A stretch of 64,000 nucleotides of DNA from Mycolicibacter terrae (GTDB lineage: Bacteria; Actinomycetota; Actinomycetes; Mycobacteriales; Mycobacteriaceae): NCBI RefSeq assembly GCF_010727125.1, contig NZ_AP022564.1, positions 4,278,001-4,342,000 of the forward strand, in the 5' to 3' direction. Of this stretch, positions 33,093 to 41,624 are shown one piece after another; position 1 is the stretch's first letter, and the number at the start of each line of letters is the position of its first letter. The position numbers and the translations under genes are program-made. Under the pieces are notes generated by a model. The model did no database searches. It saw nothing but the letters and a program-made list of their open reading frames with translations, and had not been told where the DNA came from.

Positions 33093-34238
33093 CTAGGCCG
33101 GATCCGTCGGGCACCAATCGAAGCCGGCAATCAACTGGGCGACGTCGCGATTACGGCATTCGGCCGGCCACACCGCCCAGGTGCGGCGCACCACGGGGTA
33201 GTCGGCTAGCCGACGCCACACCACCGTCTCGGGGAGAGGCTGGGACCACTCCTGCGACGCGAACGCAAACGCCTGGCCGGCACTGAGTGCGGTAAGGGTG
33301 ACGGAGGGGATCACGAACTTTTCGCCGTCGGGGTGACTGCCGGTGTCGATGCCGTGGCTACGCAGTGTCGCGGCCAGTTCGTCGTACCAGGCGGGACTAC
33401 CCGAGCGTGGCAAGCCGATCCATTGCAGCCCGGCCAGCGAGTTGAGGCGGATACCTTCGGGCCCAGAGAGTTTAGCGGCGAGGTCACCGGCCAGAATGAT
33501 GCCGAGGTTCTCCCGGGCCACCAACATGGTGTCGAACTCGTTCCCGGCGGGGTGCTCGCGCATCAACGAAACGTCCAGATTCCCGCGGCGCAAGTGGTCC
33601 AGTTGTGCCGTCATCGGTAGGTGACGCGGCATCACGCGCATGCCCGGATGCTCGGTGGCGAATCGGGCGACAGCACGAAGTAGTCCCGTGGGCAGTTCAT
33701 CGGGTATGCCCAACCGGATGACACCGGAGGAGTCGACCGCGGCGGCGGTCACCGTGCGCACCATCTGGTCGTGGCGCGTCAGGATGGCGCGCGCCTCTGC
33801 CAGCAGAGCCATTCCGGCTGCGGTGGTACGGACACCGGTGTTACTGCGCAACAGCAATTGCACACCGAGTTGGCGCTCCAGAGCGTTGACCGTCTGTGAC
33901 ACAGCCGGCTGGCTGAGGTAGAGCCGGCGCCCGGCGGCTGAAACCGTGCCCTCTTCGACCACGGCGATGAAGGCTTCCAGCCTGGCAAGTGTGAGAACCG
34001 CGTGGCTGCGCCCTACGGAACCAGTCCGATCCACGATCTCAACCGCCTGCAGGGCGAATGCTGGGTTACCCGCCGTGCGTTCGGGTTTGCCGGCCCCGAT
34101 CACTGATTGCGAGGGACTCCTGCGGGCGGTGCGCGGTGGTACGCCGGCGCTCAACCCTGTTGGTACGGCGGCGAGGCCGGCCCGGCTACGCGCGTGGGCG
34201 CCGTGTGAGTCGGCCTTCGGTACGCCTTGCTCAGTCAC
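33093..34238 (-). CDS. LysR family transcriptional regulator with long N-terminal extension
   Basis: The LysR winged helix begins at LARLEAFIAVVEEGTVSAAGRRLYLS and continues QPAVSQTVNALERQLGVQLLLR. The co-inducer domain follows (IRLGIPDELPTGLLRAV, NLDVSLMREHP). Family members normally start within ten residues of the helix-turn-helix. Here GTG 34238, with GGAGGG five bases ahead, would add about 80 Ala/Arg-rich residues. A GTG at 34034 gives a normal-length protein with a weaker site. The promoter is element B, about 70 bp before 34238. It may act with the central LuxR-type regulator. Confidence 0.82.
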   Translation of the reverse strand: MTEQGVPKADSHGAHARSRAGLAAVPTGLSAGVPPRTARRSPSQSVIGAGKPERTAGNPAFALQAVEIVDRTGSVGRSHAVLTLARLEAFIAVVEEGTVSAAGRRLYLSQPAVSQTVNALERQLGVQLLLRSNTGVRTTAAGMALLAEARAILTRHDQMVRTVTAAAVDSSGVIRLGIPDELPTGLLRAVARFATEHPGMRVMPRHLPMTAQLDHLRRGNLDVSLMREHPAGNEFDTMLVARENLGIILAGDLAAKLSGPEGIRLNSLAGLQWIGLPRSGSPAWYDELAATLRSHGIDTGSHPDGEKFVIPSVTLTALSAGQAFAFASQEWSQPLPETVVWRRLADYPVVRRTWAVWPAECRNRDVAQLIAGFDWCPTDPA

Positions 34239-34316
34239 CTTAGCCCTCCGCACTGATCACGAGGCACGATGTGCGGAGCCGTTGAGGACCGGCGTCGTCG
34301 TATGGACCATAACCCC

Positions 34317-34374
34317 ACCCTCGGTGACGGTCGGGTGGGTTGTCGTCATCCGCTCCGGTAGTTCACCCGGGTGA
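34317..34374 (-). promoter_or_regulatory. Composite regulatory element B (LysR gene promoter)
   Basis: On the minus strand: TCACCC-GGGTGA at 34363-34374, GGATGA at 34346-34351, CCACCC at 34333-34338, and -10 GAGGGT at 34317-34322. Spacings are 0, 11, 7 and 10 bp, as in all sites. Half-sites 3 and 4 each have one change. The distal palindrome lies inside the 3' end of the DUF421 gene. Confidence 0.75.
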
Positions 34375-34909
34375 TTTGCGTCGATGCATCCGCAGCGCAA
34401 CCCGCATCAAAGGGCATCTGGCCGTGAGACGACGGCACGATCGAGATCGCTCCTTTCGACTCGAAGACGGCCAGGTGAACGTCGTCGATGCCGCAGTGTC
34501 CGTGCTGGCGCAGTACCGCTTGTAGGTCGGTTGTGCTGAGGCCGCAGCGTCGCAGGTTGCGCCGTTCGATGCGGCCATCTCGGATCAGCACCTGCACCGG
34601 TGGATCGATGAACTTCTGGAGCCCGGGAATCAACCGTATCCTGGCCACAGCAGCGTGGGTCAACAGCAAGCTCATCAGCGCGGCCGTTGCGGCGAGCCAT
34701 GAGGTGTCGGTGGCGGTCGCAGAGCGACCCACGATCGCGCCCGCGGCCACGGCAGCGATCCAGTCGAACGGTGCGAACTCGGCCAAGGTGCGCCGCTCGG
34801 TGAACCGGAACAGCACGGTCGCCGTCAGGAACAGCGCCGACGCCTTCACAATCGCATCGACCATGGCATGGCCATCGCCGATAAGGGCATCAGAAATGTA
34901 GTGGGTCAT
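34346..34909 (-). CDS. DUF421 (YetF-like) membrane protein
   Basis: A 187-residue protein. Three membrane helices (about residues 15-95, including FRFTERRTLAEFAPFDWIAAVAAGAIVGR in parts) are followed by a cytosolic domain with the DUF421 pattern VQVLIRDGRIERRNLRRCGLSTTDLQAVLRQHG and VHLAVFESKGAISIVPS. The ATG overlaps the HAD gene stop as ATGA (34906-34909), so both come from element C. In bacilli the family affects spore or membrane properties; its role in mycobacteria is unknown. Confidence 0.85.
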   Translation of the reverse strand: MTHYISDALIGDGHAMVDAIVKASALFLTATVLFRFTERRTLAEFAPFDWIAAVAAGAIVGRSATATDTSWLAATAALMSLLLTHAAVARIRLIPGLQKFIDPPVQVLIRDGRIERRNLRRCGLSTTDLQAVLRQHGHCGIDDVHLAVFESKGAISIVPSSHGQMPFDAGCAADASTQITRVNYRSG

Positions 34910-35745
34910 ATGATTTCAGCGACGCAGTGGTCACGGCCGAGAATGAAGCGCTCCACGGCGTTCGCAAAGCCGTCATCTTCGTTTGTCGTGGTGACACAAC
35001 GCGCCGCACGTTTGACCTCGTCGCTCGCGTTGCCCATCGCGATGCTGAGTCCTGACTGCTCGAACATGCGGACGTCGTTCGGCATGTCGCCGATCGTGGC
35101 GATCTGTTCGGGAGCGATGTCGTAGGTGGCGGACAGGTAACTGACAACAGCGCCCTTATTGGCACGCGGATTGGTGACGTCGAGGTAGTAGGGCTGGGAT
35201 CTGGCAGCCGACACGTGATCGCCGAAACGCTTGCGCACCCGGGCCGCCGCCTTCTGCACTGCGTCGTAGTCGTCGCTGACCCCAACCACTTTGGACACCC
35301 CCTGTGTGATCGACTCAATTTTGTCCACGAGCGTCGGTTCAAAACCGACCGTCGAGGCCTCGTGGGCGACGTGAGCGCCCTGTATATCCGGCACCAACCA
35401 GTCCATGTCGCGATAGGCCCACACGCCCATGCCCTGGACGTTCAGTAGCTCGATCACGGCCGCTGTCACATCGTCCGGGATGAGACGTTGTTCGATCACC
35501 GACATGTCGGGGCGGACGAACAGTGCACCGTTGAACGCGGCGACCGGCGTTGTGAGATCGAGTGTTTCGATGAGCGTCGACATCCCACGCGGCGGGCGGC
35601 CGCTGGTTATGGCGAAGAGTATCCCGGCATCGCGCAGCGCGGCGACGGTGGCGACGGAGCGCTCGGTGAGAACCTTGTCACCGGTCACCAGGGTGCCGTC
35701 GACATCGGCGAGCAGCAATCGGATCGGATGGGAAGAAGGAGTCAT
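34906..35745 (-). CDS. HAD superfamily hydrolase, Cof type
   Basis: A 279-residue type IIB HAD phosphatase, probably acting on sugar phosphates or similar metabolites. Motif I is LLLADVDGTL with both catalytic Asp, motif II TSGRPP, motif III Lys near NPRANKGAVVSYL, and motif IV IATIGDMPNDVRMFEQSG. The cap lies between motifs II and III. GAAAGGTGAC precedes the ATG. It heads an operon with the DUF421 gene, and element C sits 44 bp upstream. Confidence 0.9.
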   Translation of the reverse strand: MTPSSHPIRLLLADVDGTLVTGDKVLTERSVATVAALRDAGILFAITSGRPPRGMSTLIETLDLTTPVAAFNGALFVRPDMSVIEQRLIPDDVTAAVIELLNVQGMGVWAYRDMDWLVPDIQGAHVAHEASTVGFEPTLVDKIESITQGVSKVVGVSDDYDAVQKAAARVRKRFGDHVSAARSQPYYLDVTNPRANKGAVVSYLSATYDIAPEQIATIGDMPNDVRMFEQSGLSIAMGNASDEVKRAARCVTTTNEDDGFANAVERFILGRDHCVAEII

Positions 35746-35788
35746 GTCACCTTTCAGCGCAGCAGCAGGCCCGCAACGCTTCGGTGAA

Positions 35789-35846
35789 AGCCTGTCGCCG
35801 GCCCGGGTGAAATCGCATCACCTTCGGAGCTGATTCACCCGGGTGA
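35789..35846 (-). promoter_or_regulatory. Composite regulatory element C (HAD-DUF421 promoter)
   Basis: Minus strand: TCACCC-GGGTGA at 35835-35846 (extended to TTCACCCGGGTGAA), AGGTGA at 35818-35823, TCACCC at 35805-35810, and -10 CAGGCT at 35789-35794. Spacings 0, 11, 7, 10. The remaining 208 bp up to the PE remnant hold no gene that I can support. Confidence 0.8.
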
Positions 35847-36054
35847 AAGGTGCGTCTGACTCAGGCCCGCAAGGCAACACGTCAACCAGTGGAGTTGACG
35901 TCGCCCTATTCGAACCGGTTATGGCACCGAGAAAAACGGTGAATGGGCGACGGCAGTGCGTCGCCAGTGCTGACGCGTTGAAGAGTTCGGTGCGGGCGCG
36001 CATCTCACGGCTCGAACACGCGACGGTGGCAAATCTGGCTCAGGAGGGAAGATC

Positions 36055-36135
36055 GTGCCGTTCGTTATGGCTCAACCGGAAGTGCGGCCAATCCCCGCCG
36101 GTAACGGCATCGCTGCCGGCTACGGAGACATGTAG
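36055..36135 (+). pseudogene. PE protein remnant, 26 residues, in front of the PPE gene
   Basis: The frame starts VPFVMAQPEVRPIPAGNG and ends at TAG after YGDM. The first nine residues fit the invariant PE opening (MSFVxAxPE), but the roughly 90-residue helical hairpin is missing. GGAGGG lies seven bases before the GTG, and the stop is two bases from the PPE start. PE genes normally sit exactly here, so this is most likely an eroded PE partner whose translation still feeds into the PPE gene. A leader peptide is the alternative. Confidence 0.6.
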
Positions 36136-36137
36136 CA

Positions 36138-37445
36138 GTGGATTTCGCCATGGTGGCGCCGGAAATCACTTCGGCATTGATGTACTCCGGCCCCGGGTCG
36201 GAGCCGATGCTCGCCGCCGCGGTGGCCTGGGACGCGCTGGCTGACGAGTTGCATTCCGCGGCCGGCTCCTATCGGTCTGTGGTGTCGGGGTTGACCGACG
36301 GGCCGTGGCTGGGCGCGTCGTCGGCGTCGATGGCGGCTGCGGCTGCCCCGTATGTCGCGTGGCTGAGTGTCGCTGCCGCCCAGGCCGAGCAGACAGCAAC
36401 CCGGGCCAGAATGGCCGCGGCGGCCTATGAGGCGGCGTTCGCGGCGACGGTGCCACCACCGCTGATCGCGGCCAACCGCAGTTTGTTGACGACGCTGGTG
36501 GCAACGAACCTGTTCGGGCAGAACGCACCCGCGATTGCCGCTACCGAGAGCCAGTACGTCCAGATGTGGGCGCAGGATGCCGCTGTCATGTACGGCTACG
36601 CGGGGGCGTCGGCGGCCGCCGCAACGCTGACACCGTTTTCCCCACCACCTGCGGGCGCCAATCCGGGTGGGCTGGCCGCCCAAGCCGCCGCAACGGCCGA
36701 GGCCACTACCACCTCGGCAGCGGCAAACGCCGAGCCGGCGCTTTCGCAGCTGATCTCCGCAATGCCCACGGCGCTGAAGATGTTGTCAACACCACTGGAA
36801 TCAGTACCGTCGGCCGTCCCGGCCGCGGGCGGAGTTCCCGGACTCCTGGATGTGTTGGGCGTCCTGGGGGTTACCCCGTTGGGCACGCCGTTGAGCGGTG
36901 TGGGCACGGGTATCACATCTGCGGCTTGGGCGTCCGCCTCGCTGGCCAGCACCACCGGTCAGGACACGCGCCTTCGCATCGTCGACGTAGGGGATCAGAT
37001 TCTGAGCCGAATCGACGACTTCGAAACGAGGGCGATGGGCCCCGCAGGCGTCAGTTCGGGTGGCGGACGGACGGTGTCGGCGGGGCTGGGCCAGGCGCCC
37101 TCGTTGGGCGGGCTGTCGGTGCCGCAGACCTGGGCCACAACGGCCCCGGCGGTCAAGACGGTGGCCGCAGCCTTGTCAGCGACGGGCCTCGGCGCCGGCT
37201 CGGCCGGTTTGGCAGCCGGTCCGGGAAGCCTGTTGAGCGAGATAGCACTGGCGAGTGTGGCCGGGCGAGCCGTGGGCGCTGCCGCCAGATCCACTGGTCC
37301 CAGTCCCGGTGCTGAAAGCTCCGTGGCCACGCCGGGAAGCCCGCTGACCGAGATGGCACTGCTGAGCCTGATCGAACGTGCCTTGGGCGGCACCACATCC
37401 AGCGGCCGCCCGGCCGTAATGGGCCGTCCGCCAGCCGCTGGATAG
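36138..37445 (+). CDS. PPE family protein, SVP subfamily
   Basis: A 435-residue PPE protein. The N-terminal domain (about residues 1-175) has the family pattern MVAPEITSALMYSGPGSEPM and the WxG-type GPWLGASS. The C-terminal part contains GGLSVPQTW, the Gxx-SVP-xxW signature of the SVP subfamily, and ends GRPPAAG. PPE proteins are exported by type VII systems, usually bound to a PE partner. Here only a PE remnant precedes it, so it would need a partner encoded elsewhere. No ESX genes are in the window. Confidence 0.92.
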   Translation: MDFAMVAPEITSALMYSGPGSEPMLAAAVAWDALADELHSAAGSYRSVVSGLTDGPWLGASSASMAAAAAPYVAWLSVAAAQAEQTATRARMAAAAYEAAFAATVPPPLIAANRSLLTTLVATNLFGQNAPAIAATESQYVQMWAQDAAVMYGYAGASAAAATLTPFSPPPAGANPGGLAAQAAATAEATTTSAAANAEPALSQLISAMPTALKMLSTPLESVPSAVPAAGGVPGLLDVLGVLGVTPLGTPLSGVGTGITSAAWASASLASTTGQDTRLRIVDVGDQILSRIDDFETRAMGPAGVSSGGGRTVSAGLGQAPSLGGLSVPQTWATTAPAVKTVAAALSATGLGAGSAGLAAGPGSLLSEIALASVAGRAVGAAARSTGPSPGAESSVATPGSPLTEMALLSLIERALGGTTSSGRPAVMGRPPAAG

Positions 37446-37458
37446 CGGAGCGCAGTGC

Positions 37459-37887
37459 CTATTCGCTGTCGGATCGGACGATGGCGACGACCTCGATCTC
37501 AATATGCTGTTCGGGTAGCGCAAGTGCCTCGACACCCACCGCGGTCCACAACGGAGCGATGTCACCGAGCCGCTTGCGGAATTGGGCGACCATCTCCGAC
37601 ATATGGTCATCACCAATGGAATCCACCGCGGTGGGGACGTGGTAAGAGTGGACGTTGACAACGTCGCGCCAGCTGGCGCCCGCCTCGGCCAGGGTGTTTT
37701 CGACGTTGTCACACGCCTTGGCGATCTCGTCCTTCAGAGATGTCGTCGTCAAGGTGAAATCAGCGTCCCAGCCGCCCTGGCCGGAGATCTCCACTCGATC
37801 ACCGATGCGTAGTGCTTGGCTGTAGCGGTTGCGGGTACGGGCGATCTGCCCGTACCCGGGGGTGTCGAAGAATTCGAGCTTGGACAT
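37459..37887 (-). CDS. RidA/YjgF-like enamine deaminase family protein
   Basis: A 142-residue protein starting MSKLEFFDTPGYGQIARTRNRYSQALRIG. The RidA fold motifs ISGQGGWD, NVENTLAEAGASWRDVVNVHSY, and TAVGVEALALPEQHIEIEVVAIV are present. RidA proteins hydrolyse reactive enamines/imines or are subunits of related enzymes; the usual active-site Arg near the end reads VEALALPEQ without a clear RVEV, so activity is uncertain. GAGAGG precedes ATG 37887. It faces the PPE gene with 13 bp between. Confidence 0.85.
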   Translation of the reverse strand: MSKLEFFDTPGYGQIARTRNRYSQALRIGDRVEISGQGGWDADFTLTTTSLKDEIAKACDNVENTLAEAGASWRDVVNVHSYHVPTAVDSIGDDHMSEMVAQFRKRLGDIAPLWTAVGVEALALPEQHIEIEVVAIVRSDSE

Positions 37888-38450
37888 GCGGGTAGGCCTC
37901 TCGTCGTTGTCTGTCGGAGCGAAGATCACTGAGATCTGGCGGTATGAGAACCACGTTCGCCGGCGGCGTCCACGATCCGACCGGAGCCGACAGTGCTTTC
38001 AAGCCTACGAGCGATGGCGCGATAAAACCTCACGTCTTTGGCCAGTGGAATGTGCCGCCATTGCCGCGACAAATACTGGTCCTCGACGCGCACGCACGTC
38101 TTGCGTTCTGTTGCAGCCGATCACCCGGGTAACTCACCGGGGGACCGGAACTAGCAAGGGAAACGGCTATGAAATCGGTGCTCCACAGCGGCGACCGGGT
38201 GCGCTAACGTCGTAATCACTATCCGATATGCCGAGGTTGGGTTGCCCCGCATGACTGTGACTGGTGAGCGTTGATGGGCACTATGTCGCCGGCAATCTGC
38301 AGATCGCGCTGACCTGCACCCATCATGACCGTTCGGCATCGGGCGAAGGTTTCACCGGCTAACGACGCGGTTTCGCACGGGGAAATGTGCGCAGCGAGCT
38401 ACCTGCAGTGGGGCCGCGTTCTCGTCCGCGCGCCTTCGGATGGTTCTCCC
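37888..38450. other. Intergenic region with a lone palindrome half
   Basis: About 560 bp without a supportable gene. TCACCCGGGTAA at 38121-38132 resembles the left half of the composite elements with one change. No second inverted repeat follows at 11 bp on either strand, so it is not counted as a full element. Confidence 0.45.
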
Positions 38451-39413
38451 TCAGTACGAACCGGTCAGCGCGAACACCAGCGAGTCATACAGAGCCTGGA
38501 ACAGTCCACTGCTCAGGATCCCCCCATTCGCAATGGCATTGACCGCCGCACCGATGTTGTCGATGTCATCGGAGATGTCGACGTATGTCAGGTAACCGTC
38601 GACCGATGTGGTCGCGTCCGCGATCTGCTCGGGCGTCAGCCCCAAGTACTCGCCGTGCCGTATGAGGCCGGGCACGAGCTCGCCCAGCAGGCCCCAGGTG
38701 TCGAAGTTCCCTTGCCAGTCCGAGGCGAAGTCATTGTCGATCGAGTAGATGGTCGCCGGGTACAGATCATTCGGGGTCATCAGGCCAAGGACGTCTTCCA
38801 GATCAAAAAACTTGATGATCATGTTCGTGATATCCGGACCGAACACCGCATCCAGGCTGGCTAGCACGTTGGGCCAAATTCCGTCCGCCACGGCGGGGTT
38901 GCCGATGAACACGAAGTGCAGCAGCTCGCTGGGGACACCGGCTTCGGCGAGCCGGGTCATCGCGACTGAGCCGACCGCAGCGCCCTGCGAGTACCCGAAC
39001 ACCGTCAATGGGTGCTCGGCGCTGTACGCGTCTGGGTTCGCGGCGAGCGCATTCTCCACGGCCAGAACCAGATTCGACGCGCCGGTAAGAGTGCTGTGGC
39101 CCTGTTGCAGCAATTGTGGGGTGGTCAGCACCTGCAATGCCGCGCTACACGGGTCGGTGCCGTCCATGTAACAGACCGTGGAGCCGGTCGCGCCGTCGTT
39201 GAAACCCAGTGCATTGAGATACAGCGTCTCGGCGGCCCGCGCGAAATCGACAGATGGGGTGGGCTCCACGGTTCCCCCGATGATGATCGCCGCCTGGCTG
39301 CCCGAGAGCGGACCGTCTGCAGACAACAGGGCCACCTGGACGTCAGCGGCTTGGGCGATCGGCGCGGCAGTGGCGCCAACGAGGATGCCAACGGCAGTGA
39401 CGTGGGCAAACAT
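38451..39413 (-). CDS. Exported PE-PPE domain serine hydrolase
   Basis: A 320-residue exported alpha/beta-hydrolase. From ATG 39413 (MFAHVTAVGILVGATAAPIAQA) the signal peptide is clear; AAAGGA lies just ahead, while the GTG at 39428 would fall on that ribosome site. Family blocks are LGFNDGATGST, QLLQQGHSTLTGASNLVLAVE, nucleophile FGYSQGAAVGS, LHFVFIGNP, TPNDLYPATIYSI and HGEYLGLTPEQIAD. A cysteine pair (CYMDGTDPC) may form a disulfide. It lacks a PE or PPE module. It diverges from a hydrolase gene, 114 bp away. Confidence 0.85.
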   Translation of the reverse strand: MFAHVTAVGILVGATAAPIAQAADVQVALLSADGPLSGSQAAIIIGGTVEPTPSVDFARAAETLYLNALGFNDGATGSTVCYMDGTDPCSAALQVLTTPQLLQQGHSTLTGASNLVLAVENALAANPDAYSAEHPLTVFGYSQGAAVGSVAMTRLAEAGVPSELLHFVFIGNPAVADGIWPNVLASLDAVFGPDITNMIIKFFDLEDVLGLMTPNDLYPATIYSIDNDFASDWQGNFDTWGLLGELVPGLIRHGEYLGLTPEQIADATTSVDGYLTYVDISDDIDNIGAAVNAIANGGILSSGLFQALYDSLVFALTGSY

Positions 39414-39447
39414 CCCCTGTCCTTTCACTAAAAATCAGCTGAGGACG

Positions 39448-39476
39448 ATCATGGCAGGGGTGGCCGCGGAAGTCGA
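39448..39476 (-). promoter_or_regulatory. Promoter of PE-PPE hydrolase gene
   Basis: Minus strand TCGACT, 17 bp, CATGAT. The segment around it (CTAAAAAT, then CTGAGG, CGATCATGGCAGG, GCGGAAGTC) recurs at 44205-44256 before the paralogue, showing a shared origin of the promoters. Confidence 0.6.
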
Positions 39477-39527
39477 TGGCGCCGGGCCAGAAGGTGGCAG
39501 CTGCATCACCTCGTTAACCTCGATGTT

Positions 39528-40505
39528 GTGCCGGACTCAACGAACCGCCCACCCGGTCGACGAAAGCTGCACCGAGATCGCGCCCGCCCGGACGGCCACG
39601 ATCCTGCCAACCCGGTCGTTCTCGATGTGGAGGGCTCCGGTGTCCAACCGCCGGTCGCCCCGCGGGTGCGCCAGGCCTTCTGGTTACTGGAGCGAGTCGC
39701 ACCGGCAATCGGGTCGCGGTGGGCGACGGAGTTGTGGTGCACCCCACCGGTCATGGAGTCGAGCCTGCGGATGCCGCCCGGTGTTCCGCCCGGTCAGCCG
39801 CTGGAAGCGCACTGGAACGGGCACCGGGTCGTGGGCGAGGCCTGGGGTGAGGGACCGCTGGTCTATCTGGTGCACGGCTGGGGCGGGCGCCGCCCGCACC
39901 TCGGCATGTTCATCAAACCTCTCGTCGAATCCGGACATCGCGTGATTGCGTTCGACCTGCCCAGCCACAACGAGTCCGATCCGGGCGCGCTCGCACCCGG
40001 CCGCACCACCGCCATCGAGTGCGCCGAAGCGGTCGCCGCCATGATCCGGACACACGGACCGGCCCGCGCGGTTGTCGCCCACTCCCTCGGGGCCAACGCG
40101 ACCGCCTTCGCGGCGTCGTGGGGCGCGACGGTCGGACGTTTGGTGTTCCTCGCGCCGATGGGCGAGTTCCCGATCTACCTTGATCTGTTCGCCGCGCGCC
40201 ACAACTTCGGGCGACGGATCCGCGCCGGCCTGCATCGACGCCTGGAACGCCGAATCGGCATGTCGCTGGAGGACACCAACATGGTTCGGATCGCCCAGAA
40301 GACCGGTTACCCGCCGCTGCTGCTCATCCACGACCCCGACGACCCCGAGACACCCTATGAGACCAGTGAACGCGTCGTCGCGTCCTGGCCGGGCGCCGAC
40401 TTGATGACGACGCAGGGACTCGGCCGGCTGGCGCATTTCCGAATCTTGCGGCACCGCCCTGCGATTCGCGCGGGCGTCGAATTCATCGGACCCGCACAGG
40501 TTTAA
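39528..40505 (+). CDS. Alpha/beta-hydrolase
   Basis: A 325-residue cytosolic hydrolase. After a variable N-terminal 100 residues come the oxyanion segment VYLVHGWGGRRPHLG, the DLPSHNES block, the nucleophile elbow AHSLGANA, the acid in LLIHDPDDPETPYE and the His in GRLAHFRILRH. The GTG start lacks a strong ribosome site. It stands alone between divergent and convergent neighbours. Substrate unknown. Confidence 0.82.
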   Translation: MPDSTNRPPGRRKLHRDRARPDGHDPANPVVLDVEGSGVQPPVAPRVRQAFWLLERVAPAIGSRWATELWCTPPVMESSLRMPPGVPPGQPLEAHWNGHRVVGEAWGEGPLVYLVHGWGGRRPHLGMFIKPLVESGHRVIAFDLPSHNESDPGALAPGRTTAIECAEAVAAMIRTHGPARAVVAHSLGANATAFAASWGATVGRLVFLAPMGEFPIYLDLFAARHNFGRRIRAGLHRRLERRIGMSLEDTNMVRIAQKTGYPPLLLIHDPDDPETPYETSERVVASWPGADLMTTQGLGRLAHFRILRHRPAIRAGVEFIGPAQV

Positions 40506-40537
40506 AGAGCCCGCAGCAGCGGCGGAGCAACGAAGAC

Positions 40538-41566
40538 CTAGATGCTGGCCCGCCGCAGCCGCTGCAACCGCCGCATCCCGGCGGCGGCCACCTTCTCCCG
40601 GGCCGGGCGCAGCACTTCCTCGAGCCGCGCGCGAACGTCCTCGGTGTCGAGGTGCGTGCCGATCGCGACGAGATGGCTGTCCCCTGAGCTCGCAGGCGCG
40701 GTCGCCACGTGCACCGACGTGCCGACGACGTTGACCAGGTAGTGACGCTTGCCGATCGCGACGGTGCCTTTGATCCGGTAGACGCCTTGCGGCGGCTGCT
40801 CCAGCAGGTCGATGAGCGGTCCGGGGTCAACGGCGCCGTCACCCCCGACGGTGACCGCCGTGGCGTGCACATGGTCGTGGTGCTCATCGTGACCGCCAAC
40901 AGCCTCGTCGAGAAGCAGCTCCCGAAACGACATCTGCCCGGACTCCCCGCCGTCGCTGACGTCGTAGAGCAATCGGGGGTCCACGCGTCCAGCCACCGCG
41001 CCTACCACGTAGGCGTCGGGGTTCAGTTCGCGCACACGGGCTTCCACCCGGGCAAGGGCCTCTGAGCGGGCGTGCCCGGCGATCCGATCCAACTTGTTGA
41101 CCACGACCAGAGAGGCCGCGCCGTAGCGCAGCGGGGGAGCGTTCCCGGTGTCGACGGTGTCGAAGTGTTCCGCCGCGTCGATGACGTCGACAACACCACC
41201 GTGGCGTATCCGCTCCACTCCGCTGAACCGAATCATGCGGGATATCGCGCTGGGTTCGGCCACCCCACTGGCCTCGATGATGATCGCGTCGAGCGCCAGC
41301 TTCGGGTCGGCCAGCTTCTCCAGCGCATCATCGAGCCCGCCCTCGTCGGGCAGACAGCAGATACATCCTCCGGCGATGGACACCGGCTCATCGACCTGGC
41401 CCGTGACCAGGCCGGCGTCGACGTTGAGTTCGCCGAAGTCGTTGATAACGACCCCGATTCGTGCACCCGGTGCGCGCAGCACATGGTTGAGCAGTGTGGT
41501 CTTGCCCGCCCCGAGATACCCCGTCAGCGCGATGACGGGGATGGCGGGCGTGTTGCGGTCGGCCAC
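40538..41566 (-). CDS. CobW/P47K-type metal GTPase
   Basis: A 342-residue G3E GTPase of the zinc- or cobalt-chaperone family. Walker A is GYLGAGKTTLLNH, the family metal motif is GGCICCLP, and the base motif is NKLD; a His-rich loop (GGHDEHHDHVHA) follows. The CobW C-terminal domain ends at RRLQRLRRASI. GTG 41566 lies six bases after GATAAT on the minus strand, so the message is probably leaderless, and the 19 extra residues of the longer frame are not used. No Zur box is seen. Confidence 0.9.
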   Translation of the reverse strand: MADRNTPAIPVIALTGYLGAGKTTLLNHVLRAPGARIGVVINDFGELNVDAGLVTGQVDEPVSIAGGCICCLPDEGGLDDALEKLADPKLALDAIIIEASGVAEPSAISRMIRFSGVERIRHGGVVDVIDAAEHFDTVDTGNAPPLRYGAASLVVVNKLDRIAGHARSEALARVEARVRELNPDAYVVGAVAGRVDPRLLYDVSDGGESGQMSFRELLLDEAVGGHDEHHDHVHATAVTVGGDGAVDPGPLIDLLEQPPQGVYRIKGTVAIGKRHYLVNVVGTSVHVATAPASSGDSHLVAIGTHLDTEDVRARLEEVLRPAREKVAAAGMRRLQRLRRASI

Positions 41567-41572
41567 CCGGCC

Positions 41573-41578
41573 ATTATC
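41573..41578 (-). promoter_or_regulatory. -10 element for leaderless cobW-like message
   Basis: Minus-strand GATAAT ends six bases before GTG 41566. No ribosome-binding site is present. Confidence 0.5.
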
Positions 41579-41624
41579 GGCGGTACCCGCGCCAGTGCGT
41601 GACCGCGGGGTGCAAGCCGGCACT

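Noticed and set aside
38121..38132. Tenth composite element
   Set aside because: Only the first palindrome is present, with one change; neither strand has the second inverted repeat at 11 bp or the A/T -10 register.
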